Source: Streptomyces sp. TLI_053 (GTDB lineage Bacteria; Actinomycetota; Actinomycetes; Streptomycetales; Streptomycetaceae). Taken from it: a DNA stretch of 64,000 nt. The stretch is from positions 8,273,501 to 8,337,500 of the forward strand of contig NZ_LT629775.1 of assembly GCF_900105395.1 (NCBI RefSeq), given 5' to 3'. Below the pieces are notes generated by a model. That model made no database searches and was not told the origin of the DNA. It was given only the letters and a program-made list of their open reading frames with translations. Shown piece by piece: positions 40,427-47,528 of this stretch (its first letter is position 1; each line of letters opens with the position of its first letter). The position numbers and the translations under genes are program-made.

Positions 40427-41173
40427 TCATCGGACCGCCCGCTCGCGGCGCTCCAACCACTCCAGGAACCATGATCCGAAGCCGTGCCGCTTCCCCGCCG
40501 CGTCGAGGGCCGGTTCGAAGGGCGGGTCGAGCACGCAGTCCCGGTGGCGGAGCTCGCCGGCGTGCGGGCCGACGAGGACGAGCCGCCTGGTCATGCCCCA
40601 CCCGTTGTCGCTGATCCGGACCGTGCCCCGGTCGCGATCCAGGTGCCGGAGTTCGTCGCCGTCCTCACCGAAGGCGGCTCGGTGGTCGTCCAGGCGGTTG
40701 TCGTGGCCGTGGCCCTCCGCACTCCGGCCGGTGGGCTCGTACCCGGCGGCGCGGAGGGTAGCCGCCTGCCGCGCGGGCCGGCTCACGGTCTCGACGAACG
40801 GACCGCCGGGCTCGAGCAGCCAGGGATCGGCCTCGTCGTCCCAGACCCATCCCCGGCGCCCGCCGACCGCCGACCGCCGACCCGGCGCAACGAGTGAGCT
40901 CGAACTCGGGGCCGGGCCGCCTGCGCCGACCTCGGTCAGGAACGCGCGGTACTCGTCCGGCAGCCGGACGCCGTCCTGCGCCTCCACTTCGGCGAGCTCG
41001 GCGGGAGTCAGCACAGGTTCGAAGACCGGGTACGGTGCCCTCGCCCTCGCCCCCGCCCCCGCCCCCGCCCTCGCCCCTGTCCCCGCCCCCACCTCCGGGT
41101 TGCCCGGTCGGCGCCCGGTCTCGAGGGCTACGACCCGTTCCCTGACCGTCGGCCGGTCGATCCGCCCGTCCAC
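40427..41173 (-). CDS. SMI1/KNR4 (SUKH) domain protein
   Basis: 248 residues. AGGAGG five bases before GTG 41173 selects this start over ATG 41230. After a Gly/Ala/Arg low-complexity stretch (GAGAGARARA, coded by CCCCGC-type hexamers) comes the SUKH signature LTPAELAEVEAQDGVRLPDEYRAFLTEVGAGG. Later elements WVWDDEADPWLLE and GHGHDNRLDDH, and the tail FGSWFLEWLERRERAV, complete the domain. SUKH proteins are often immunity proteins against nuclease toxins, but many stand-alone ones exist in actinobacteria. No toxin gene is adjacent. It is convergent with USP and head-to-head with the nitroreductase. Confidence 0.83.
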   Translation of the reverse strand: MDGRIDRPTVRERVVALETGRRPGNPEVGAGTGARAGAGAGARARAPYPVFEPVLTPAELAEVEAQDGVRLPDEYRAFLTEVGAGGPAPSSSSLVAPGRRSAVGGRRGWVWDDEADPWLLEPGGPFVETVSRPARQAATLRAAGYEPTGRSAEGHGHDNRLDDHRAAFGEDGDELRHLDRDRGTVRISDNGWGMTRRLVLVGPHAGELRHRDCVLDPPFEPALDAAGKRHGFGSWFLEWLERRERAVR

Positions 41174-41293
41174 GGTGTCCTCCTGTTCGACGGTGAGCGC
41201 GGAGAGCAGCTCCCGCCGCCGACAGCGCATCCTCGGCGCGCTCTCGGCGCACCGTCCGTTCCGCCTGCAGCGCCGGGACGCGGGACGTGAAGC

Positions 41294-41307
41294 GGGCCGT
41301 TCGACCC
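41294..41307. promoter_or_regulatory. DosR-like box GGGCCGTTCGACCC (nitroreductase)
   Basis: Identical over 14 bp to the response-regulator box, 98 bp upstream of the nitroreductase start and in the gap divergent from the SUKH gene. Confidence 0.75.
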
Positions 41308-41404
41308 TGTCGGCGGGGACGGGGCGGGAGCACGCTCGGTGGTACCGGGGCGTACGGCCGACGAGGCCGGGCCCCGAGGGTGTCGAGGCCAGGAGAGGAT
41401 CACC

Positions 41405-42490
41405 ATGACCCAGTCAGCTCTCACTCCGGCCGACCTGCGGCTGCTCGCCGCCGCCGGTGGCGCGGCGCCGTCGCTGCACAACAGTCAGCCGTGGCGTTTC
41501 CGGCCGACCCCGGACGGCTGGGGGGTCGAGGTGTACGCCGATCAGGGCCGGGCCGTCCCGCTCGCCGACGCGAGCGGTGCCGCCATGCACATCGCGGTGG
41601 GCGCGGCGCTGTTCAATCTGCGGGTCGCCGGCGCCCGGCTCGGCCGTGCGGCCGACGTCCGTCTGCTGCCCGATCCGGCGGATCCGCAGCTGCTCGCGGT
41701 TCTGGACCTGTCCGGGACGGCCGCTCCCGCCGGGCCTGCCGGGACGGCCGGGCCCGCCTGGCCCGCCGAACCGGGCGGTGCCGGGCCGTTCGGCCGGGAC
41801 CTCTACCCCGCGATCGCCGAGCGCCGCTCCAGTCGTCGGCCGTTCACCGACCGCGACGTGCCGGAGGAAGTCGCCGCCGAACTGGTGACCGCTGCCGGGG
41901 AGGAGGGCGTGGCCCTCGCCGTCCTGGGGGAGGCGGCGGTGCGCCGCGTGCTGGGAGTCACCACGGAGGCCGAGGACCGGATCGCCCACGACCCCGCCCG
42001 GCAGACCGAGACCCGCTCCTGGCTGCGCCCGGACTCCGGGGCCGACGCCTCCGCACCCGCCGCCGTCGACGGTCTGCCGTACGCGGCACTCGGACCGCAG
42101 GACCATGACGGTCGGGTGCCGGTGCGCGAGTACGCGGGCCGGCCGCCGCACCACGAGGGACCGGCGCAGCCCTCCGAACGGTTCGAGGCGCTGCCCCGGC
42201 TCTGCACACAGAGCACCCCGGGGGACGGCCCGGCGGACTGGCTGAGGGCGGGGCAGGCGCTGGAGCGCGTCTGGCTGCTGGCCACCGTGCACGGGCTGCG
42301 GCTGACGGTGTGGCACCAGCCGGTGGAGTGGCCCGACCTGCGCTGGCGCCTGCGCGACCCCGCCGACGGGCCGCGCCACGTGCAGCTGGTGCTGCGGCTG
42401 GGCTACGGCCCGGCCGGTGCGGCCACCCCGCGCCGCCCGGTCGAGGACGTGCTGGACCTGTCGGCGCGCCCCGGGCCGTCACCGGCGTAG
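41405..42490 (+). CDS. Acg-type nitroreductase family protein
   Basis: 361 residues; CAGGAGAGG precedes ATG 41405. It resembles the Acg (Rv2032) family: two fused nitroreductase-like halves. Motifs include LLAAAGGAAPSLHNSQPWRF near the N-terminus and IAERRSSRRPFTDRDVPEE at the start of the second half. Acg-type proteins bind FMN poorly, and some are thought to store or sequester it rather than reduce nitro compounds. They are classical DosR-regulon members, which fits the exact box match upstream. A Pro/Ala/Gly repeat (PAGPAGTAGPAWPAEPG) lies between the halves. Convergent with the lipoprotein gene and separated by a bidirectional hairpin. Confidence 0.87.
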   Translation: MTQSALTPADLRLLAAAGGAAPSLHNSQPWRFRPTPDGWGVEVYADQGRAVPLADASGAAMHIAVGAALFNLRVAGARLGRAADVRLLPDPADPQLLAVLDLSGTAAPAGPAGTAGPAWPAEPGGAGPFGRDLYPAIAERRSSRRPFTDRDVPEEVAAELVTAAGEEGVALAVLGEAAVRRVLGVTTEAEDRIAHDPARQTETRSWLRPDSGADASAPAAVDGLPYAALGPQDHDGRVPVREYAGRPPHHEGPAQPSERFEALPRLCTQSTPGDGPADWLRAGQALERVWLLATVHGLRLTVWHQPVEWPDLRWRLRDPADGPRHVQLVLRLGYGPAGAATPRRPVEDVLDLSARPGPSPA

Positions 42491-42542
42491 CCGGATCCTG
42501 CCCGGGGCGCGCCGACAGAGCGGTCAGGCTCTCGGCATCTCC

Positions 42543-42572
42543 GGCCCCTGGAGCCCCGGTGCCCCAGGGGCC
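42543..42572. terminator. Bidirectional hairpin between convergent genes
   Basis: GGCCCCTGG (42543-42551) pairs with CCAGGGGCC (42564-42572) over a 12-nt loop, between the nitroreductase stop (42490) and the lipoprotein stop (42597). Confidence 0.6.
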
Positions 42573-42610
42573 TCAGTACCTCAGTACTTCAGGACTTCAG
42601 GACTTCAGGT
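42571..42610. repeat. 8-bp tandem repeat spanning a stop codon
   Basis: Five 8-bp units: CCTCAGTA twice, CTTCAGGA twice, CTTCAGGT once. The minus-strand TGA of the lipoprotein gene (42597-42599) lies inside unit 4. The last codons (Leu-Lys-Ser) are therefore part of the repeat, and unit gain or loss could move the C-terminus. Confidence 0.85.
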
Positions 42611-43847
42611 CGGCGAGGTCCTTGATGTCCTGGTAACCCAGGCCCATCGCGTTGTACAGCCGCACCTGCTCCTCGTTCATGGCGCCGTCCCGGGTCAGCT
42701 CCTTGATCTGGGCGTCGGTGAGCGGCGCGGCCGGTCCGCCCGCGCCACCGGCGCCACCCGCGCCGCCGCCGGCGGAGGCGAGCTCGCCGAGGAGGCCGCT
42801 GATGTCCTCGGTGGCGAGTTCGGTGGCGCCGACGGGCGCCTGCACGGCCGGGGTGTCGTGGCCGAACGCGATCCGGAGCGGCAGCGGCGTGCCGGGACCG
42901 GCCTTCTCCTCCAGCTGGGCCAGGTCGAAGGTCACGGCGGACAGCGTGCCGCCGTCGAGGTAGAGGTCCAGTGCCAGCGGGCGGTCCGGCACCTTGGACG
43001 GGCCGGCCTTGGGCAGCTTGGCGAGGCTCGGGACGTCCTTGGCGAGCGGTTCGACGGCCTTCAGCAGGTCCTCCGTCAGCTTGCGGGCCGGGGCGGTGAC
43101 GGTGATCCGGTCCTTGCCGTCCTGCTTGCCCTTGTCCTCGAAGGACAGGTCGTGGGTGAGGATGTCCTTGAGGGACGCGTTCAGGTTCTCGGCGGCCTTC
43201 GGGTCCAGGCTCGGCTTGGGGGTCGCTGCCCCGCCCGCCCCGCCTGCACCGCCGGTGCCGCCCGTGCTTCCGAGGGCCTTCGTGTCGAAGCTGACCCACT
43301 GCCCCTTCAGCGCGTTCCCCAGGGCGGTGGGCAGGCCCTCGGCCAGACCCTCGACCTCGGCGGCGTTCTCACCGACGAGCTTCGCGAAGCCCGCGAGGTC
43401 CCCGCGCGCGTAGGCCTTGCCGCCGACCTGGCGGAGCTCCAGCAGCGGTGCGCCGCCCTTGCCGGTGAGCGTGTAGGAGGCCGCGACCGACGGGTCGGCG
43501 GCCGGCGCGGCGCCGCTGCCGGAACCGGCGGCCTTGCTCGGCCGGATCTCCTTGAGCGGCTTGTCCGCGCTGAAGGCGACCGACAGGCTCACAGCGGCCA
43601 GCGCGGCCGCGCTGTCCTTGTCGATCTCCTCGCCGGTGGCCGCGCCGAAGGCCTCGATCTGCGCAGGGGTGGCGTCGACCGACAGCTTGGCGCTGAAGGA
43701 CTTGCCGTTGCCGAAGGTCTCGAAGGCCTTCGACACCTTGTCGGCCGCGTTGAGCTGCTGGACGGTCCCGCACGCGGCGAGGCCGCCGGCGAGGACGGCG
43801 CCGCAGGCGGCGGTGGCCAGGGCGGTGCGGGCGGACCGGCGTATCAC
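42597..43847 (-). CDS. Secreted lipoprotein, function unknown
   Basis: 416 residues from GTG 43847. The signal peptide TALATAACGAVLAGGLAAC ends in a lipobox (LAAC), so it is anchored outside the membrane. The mature protein is Lys/Asp-rich and has two similar halves separated by a Gly/Ala linker (STGGTGGAGGAGGAA). This recalls LppX/LprG-like or DUF-type Streptomyces lipoproteins, with repeated elements such as KLSVDATPAQIEAF. Near the C-terminus another GGAGGAGGAGG linker leads to a helical tail (LTDAQIKELTRDGAMNEEQVRLYNAMG). Ribosome site is weak (GAGGAG is 16 nt from GTG). No neighbour explains its role. Confidence 0.78.
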   Translation of the reverse strand: MIRRSARTALATAACGAVLAGGLAACGTVQQLNAADKVSKAFETFGNGKSFSAKLSVDATPAQIEAFGAATGEEIDKDSAAALAAVSLSVAFSADKPLKEIRPSKAAGSGSGAAPAADPSVAASYTLTGKGGAPLLELRQVGGKAYARGDLAGFAKLVGENAAEVEGLAEGLPTALGNALKGQWVSFDTKALGSTGGTGGAGGAGGAATPKPSLDPKAAENLNASLKDILTHDLSFEDKGKQDGKDRITVTAPARKLTEDLLKAVEPLAKDVPSLAKLPKAGPSKVPDRPLALDLYLDGGTLSAVTFDLAQLEEKAGPGTPLPLRIAFGHDTPAVQAPVGATELATEDISGLLGELASAGGGAGGAGGAGGPAAPLTDAQIKELTRDGAMNEEQVRLYNAMGLGYQDIKDLADLKS

Positions 43848-44252
43848 GGTACTGATGGGAGAACTCCTCGGTGCGGGGCAGTGCTGCCGGGCGTGCGGCC
43901 ACCACCGCCACCCGCTCCGTGAACGGGGTGAGGTGTGACGGGGTGACCGCGTAACGGCGTATCGGGGTGACGGGGTGACACAGGAAAGCACGGATTCCCT
44001 GCTCGGGGCATCCGAATTCCCGGCGGCCCCCGGAAGGACGGTCCACAAACTACCGGGCCCGACCGGCAACTCGTCGCCCGGGACCGTTGCCCAGCCCCTC
44101 ACCCGTCGCCCAACCCCGTCACCCGGCCCCGTCACCCGGCCCCGCCGCCCGGCCCCGGGATCCCTCGCCGGGTGGGCCGGCCGCCCCTCGATGCGGCCGG
44201 CCCACCCGGCGGGTCCGAGGAGGCCGGACGGGGGGCCGGTCCTCCTCGGAGT
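43848..44252. other. Gap between lipoprotein and copper operon
   Basis: 405 bp with no supported gene. The right part carries C-rich direct repeats (CCCCGTCACCCGG type, about 44110-44150) and the strong hairpin at 44167-44210. The left part should hold the lipoprotein promoter. Confidence 0.55.
44167..44210 (-). terminator. 18-bp perfect hairpin ending the copper operon
   Basis: Arms 44167-44184 (GCCGGGTGGGCCGGCCGC) and 44193-44210 are exactly complementary over an 8-nt loop, 43 bp past the last gene of the minus-strand copper operon. Confidence 0.82.
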
Positions 44253-44870
44253 TCAGTCGCGGCGGCCGCCGGGCGGGCGGACCTCCGCCTTGACCCGCAG
44301 CTCGGGGCTGTTGCGGAAGGTCAGGGTGAACTCCACCCATTGGCCGACCTTCAGCGCGGGCGGATTTATGATCATCAGATCGGCATCCTCGGGGGACATG
44401 GCCAGCTCGCCCCGCTCGGGCACCTCAAGGGCCGTGACCGGCGCCCAGCTGCCCGCCGAGCCCTGGTGCAGATGCCGCTTCAGGGTCACCTTGCCGCCGA
44501 ACTCCCAGCTGGCGCCGGTGAGTTCGTCCGGTATGTCGCCGGGGTTGCGAACCGTGAAGAAGGCCGCGGTGGACGGGACCCCGCCCGCCGACGGCAGGAG
44601 CAGCCAGCCCGGTCCGGCCTCGACCGGGCGCGCGGTGCCCGCACCGCCGATCGCCGTCCAGCCGGACAGCAGCGCGAGCGCCACCAGGGCGGCCCCGACC
44701 GGCGGCCCGGCCACCTTGAGCCGTTCGACCGCCCGCCCCGCCTTGAGCCGTTCGACCGCCCGCCCCGCCTTGGGCCGTTCGACCGCCCGCCCCGCCTTGA
44801 GCCGTTCGACCGCCCGCCGTCCCGCCTCCGGTCGCGCAACCGAGGCCCCGTCCGCCGGCCGGCCGCTCAC
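44253..44870 (-). CDS. PCu(A)C-like copper chaperone, membrane-anchored
   Basis: 205 residues; GTG 44870 overlaps the ATPase stop by 4 bp. The first 45 residues are a basic tail with four near-copies of AVERLKAGR. One membrane segment (PVGAALVALALLSGWTAI) follows, then an extracytoplasmic PCu(A)C-like domain: GVPSTAAFFTVRNPGDIPDELTGAS, VTLKRHLHQ and ELAMSPEDADLMIIN. The family copper site is H-M...H-x-M; here HLH is present, but the second His-x-Met is replaced by Asp-Leu-Met, so metal binding may differ. PCu(A)C proteins deliver Cu(I) to cytochrome oxidase. Position behind a copper ATPase supports a copper role. Divergent member, so moderate confidence. Confidence 0.7.
   Translation of the reverse strand: MSGRPADGASVARPEAGRRAVERLKAGRAVERPKAGRAVERLKAGRAVERLKVAGPPVGAALVALALLSGWTAIGGAGTARPVEAGPGWLLLPSAGGVPSTAAFFTVRNPGDIPDELTGASWEFGGKVTLKRHLHQGSAGSWAPVTALEVPERGELAMSPEDADLMIINPPALKVGQWVEFTLTFRNSPELRVKAEVRPPGGRRD
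44716..44823. repeat. 27-bp tandem repeat, 4 copies, coding AVERLKAGR
   Basis: Units 44716-44742, 44743-44769, 44770-44796 (one base changed) and 44797-44823. On the minus strand each gives the nonapeptide AVERLKAGR (once AVERPKAGR), in the cytoplasmic tail before the membrane segment of the chaperone-like protein. Confidence 0.92.
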
Positions 44871-47185
44871 CACGTCGCACCCGCCGGGCGCCGCGCCCGG
44901 ACCGGCCGAGCGGACCGACCGGCCCCCCGGTCGTCCGCCCCACCGCGCCCGGGGCGCCAGGTCCGCAGCCGCAGACTGTTGCCCACCACAAGCAGCGAAC
45001 TCAGCGACATCGCCACCGCCGCCAGCATCGGGTTGAGCAGCCCCACCGCCGCCAGCGGAATCAGCACCACGTTGTAGCCGAACGCCCACACCAGATTGGT
45101 CCGGATCGTCGCCAGGGTGCGCCGGGCCAGCCGGACGGCGTCCACCACCACCTCGATGTCCCCGCGCACCAGGGTCAGACCGGCCGCGCCGATCGCCGCG
45201 TCACTGCCCGAGGCGAGCGCCACCCCGAGGTCCGCCGAGGCCAGCGCCACCGCGTCGTTGACCCCGTCGCCGACCACCGCGACGGTCCGCCCGGCCGCCC
45301 TCAGTTCGGCCACCACCTCCGCCTTGCGCTCCGGGGAGGCCGAGGCGTGCACCTGCTCGATGCCCAGCTCCTCCGCGACCGCGCGTGCCGCCCCCGGCCC
45401 GTCGCCGGTCAGCAGGACCGGCTCGAGGCCCATCCCGCGCAGCCGGTGCAGGGCACGCCAACTGCCCGAACGCAGGGTGTCGCCGACCGCCAGCACCGCC
45501 ACCGGGAGGCCGTCCAGCTCCACCACCACCGGCGTGCGACCCGCCGCCGAGGCGTCCGCGAGCGCCGTCGTCAGCTCGGTCGGCAGCGGCCCCGCGGCCT
45601 CGTCCGGGCGGATCACCCGCACAGCGGTCCCCTCGACCTCGCCGGACACCCCGACCCCGGTGGTGGCCGCGAACCCGGCCACCACCGGAAGGGGGTCGGA
45701 GCCGCACCGGGCCCGGGCCGCCCCCACGACGGCCCGCCCGACAGGGTGCTCCGAACGGTGCTCGACGGCTCCCGCGAGCCGCAGCACCCGCTCCTCGTCG
45801 ACGCCCGCGCCGGCGGCCACGGCCACCGTCGCGAGCTCCATCCGACCGGTGGTCAGGGTGCCGGTCTTGTCCAGCACCACGGTGTCGACCCGGCGCAGGC
45901 TCTCCAGCACCTCCGGGCCGCGGACCAGGACGCCCAGTTCGGCGCCCCGCCCGGTCGCCGCCAGCAGCGCGGTCGGCGTGGCCAGGCCCAGCGCGCACGG
46001 GCAGGCCACCACCAGCACGGCGACCGCCGCCGTCACCGCCGCCTGCGGGTCGGCGCCCGCGCCCAGCCAGAAGCCGAGCACACAGACCGCCACCGTCAGC
46101 ACGCAGGGCACGAACACCCCGGCGACGGTGTCCGCCAGTCGCTGCGCCCGCGCCTTGCCGGCCTGGGCGTCCGCCACCAGTGCGGTGATCCGGGCGAGCT
46201 GGGTGTCCGCGCCGACCGCCGTCGCCCGCACCACCAGCGCCCCGCCGACGTTCACCGTCGCGCCCGCCACCCGGTCGCCCGGCCCGACCTCCACCGGCAC
46301 CGACTCGCCGGTCAGCAGACTCAGGTCCAGCGCGGAGCCGCCCTCGACCACGACCCCGTCGGTGGCCACCCGCTCACCCGGACGGACCACGAACTCCTGC
46401 CCGGGCAGCAGCTGTTCGATCGACAGCAGCCGCTCCTCACCGCTCCCCGGATCGCGGACGCACACCTGCTTGGCACCCAGCTCGGCCAGCGCCCGCAGCG
46501 CGGAACCGCTGCGCCGCCGCACCCTGCCCTCCAGCAGGCGCCCCGCCAGCACGAACAGCGGCACCCCGACGGCCGCCTCCAGATAGACGTGCGCGGTGCC
46601 GCCGCCGTCCGCGGTCAGCGAGAACGGCATCCGCATGCCGATCTCGCCCGCCCCGCCGAACAGCAGCGCGTACGCGGACCAGGCGAAGGAGGCGACCACA
46701 CCGAGGCTCACCAGGGTGTCCATGGTCGCCGCCGCGTGCCGCAGCCCCTGCACCGCCCGGCGGTGGAAGCCGGCCGAACCCCAGCTCACCACCGGCAGGG
46801 CCAGCCCGAAGCAGACCCACTGCCAGCCGGCGAACTGCGCGGACGGCACCATCGACAGCACCAGCACCGGAACCGCCAGCAGCGCCGTCACCAGCAGCCG
46901 CCACCGTTCCCCGGCCTCCTCCGTCGCCGGCCCGGCGGACGGCACGCCCTCCGGCGCCAACTCGGCGGTGTAACCGGCCCGTTCGACCGCCGAGACCAGA
47001 TCGTCCAGGCCCACCCCGGCCGGGTGCAGCACCCGGGCCCGCCCGGTGGCGAGATTCACCCCGGCACTCACGCCCTCGATCCGGGCCAGCCGCTTCTCCA
47101 CCCGGCTGACGCAGGCGGCGCAGGTCATCCCGCCGACCGCGAGGTCGGTGGACACCAGCGCGTCGGACTCCGCGGCCGCCCTCAC
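44867..47185 (-). CDS. copA: Copper-translocating P1B-type ATPase
   Basis: 772 residues; GTG 47185 overlaps the upstream stop by 4 bp (GTGA). One N-terminal heavy-metal domain (GGMTCAACVSRVEKRL), eight membrane helices with the CPC site (VVACPCALGLATPTALLAATG), and the actuator LTGESVPVE. The phosphorylation site is DKTGTLTTGR, and HP of the nucleotide domain is seen in EHRSEHPVGRAV. The hinge is VGDGVNDAVALASADLGVAL. Together with CPC the distal helices (WAFGYNVVLIPLAAVG and LNPMLAAVAMSLSSLLVVGNSLRL) match Cu(I) exporters. Usual product length. It is the middle gene of a coupled three-gene operon. Confidence 0.94.
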   Translation of the reverse strand: MRAAAESDALVSTDLAVGGMTCAACVSRVEKRLARIEGVSAGVNLATGRARVLHPAGVGLDDLVSAVERAGYTAELAPEGVPSAGPATEEAGERWRLLVTALLAVPVLVLSMVPSAQFAGWQWVCFGLALPVVSWGSAGFHRRAVQGLRHAAATMDTLVSLGVVASFAWSAYALLFGGAGEIGMRMPFSLTADGGGTAHVYLEAAVGVPLFVLAGRLLEGRVRRRSGSALRALAELGAKQVCVRDPGSGEERLLSIEQLLPGQEFVVRPGERVATDGVVVEGGSALDLSLLTGESVPVEVGPGDRVAGATVNVGGALVVRATAVGADTQLARITALVADAQAGKARAQRLADTVAGVFVPCVLTVAVCVLGFWLGAGADPQAAVTAAVAVLVVACPCALGLATPTALLAATGRGAELGVLVRGPEVLESLRRVDTVVLDKTGTLTTGRMELATVAVAAGAGVDEERVLRLAGAVEHRSEHPVGRAVVGAARARCGSDPLPVVAGFAATTGVGVSGEVEGTAVRVIRPDEAAGPLPTELTTALADASAAGRTPVVVELDGLPVAVLAVGDTLRSGSWRALHRLRGMGLEPVLLTGDGPGAARAVAEELGIEQVHASASPERKAEVVAELRAAGRTVAVVGDGVNDAVALASADLGVALASGSDAAIGAAGLTLVRGDIEVVVDAVRLARRTLATIRTNLVWAFGYNVVLIPLAAVGLLNPMLAAVAMSLSSLLVVGNSLRLRTWRPGRGGADDRGAGRSARPVRARRPAGATW

Positions 47186-47412
47186 CGGGCCGCTCCCATG
47201 TCGTGCCCCATGCCGGGCTTCCCGCCGCCTCCGCCACCGGGCGTCAGCCCGGGCGTCACCGGCCCGGCGCCGCGCCCCACCGCGAACGCCACGACGAACA
47301 CCACTACCAGCAGCAGGGCGAACCCCGCGAGCACACTCAACGGCCGGGCACCCGGCGACATCCCACTCACGCCCCACCAGTCGTGCCCCCGCCCCGCCGG
47401 GTTCCCGCCCAC
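47182..47412 (-). CDS. Small single-TM protein, first gene of the copper operon
   Basis: 76 residues. One membrane segment (SVLAGFALLLVVVFVVAFAVG) and a short outward tail GGGGGGKPGMGHDMGAAR, whose Met/His/Asp cluster could bind copper. GTG 47412 is taken as start; internal GTG and ATG codons near GVSGM are alternatives. The stop overlaps the ATPase start. Translational coupling to a Cu ATPase and a PCu(A)C-like chaperone points to copper handling, by inference only; I recognise no family. Confidence 0.72.
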   Translation of the reverse strand: MGGNPAGRGHDWWGVSGMSPGARPLSVLAGFALLLVVVFVVAFAVGRGAGPVTPGLTPGGGGGGKPGMGHDMGAAR

Positions 47413-47469
47413 CCCGAATGACCCGGATCACATCCCCCGTCCGGCCCAGCGCCGGAGCCCGGTCCGGGG

Positions 47470-47510
47470 CCGGGCGGGTGCCGGGCGGGCCCGGGCCGGT
47501 ACCCGCCCGG
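47470..47510 (-). terminator. Hairpin behind the TerD-fusion gene
   Basis: Arms 47470-47484 (CCGGGCGGGTGCCGG) and 47496-47510 (CCGGTACCCGCCCGG) pair over an 11-nt loop with one wobble, 18 bp past the stop at 47529. Confidence 0.65.
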
Positions 47511-47528
47511 CAGCTGACGCCCTGCGCC

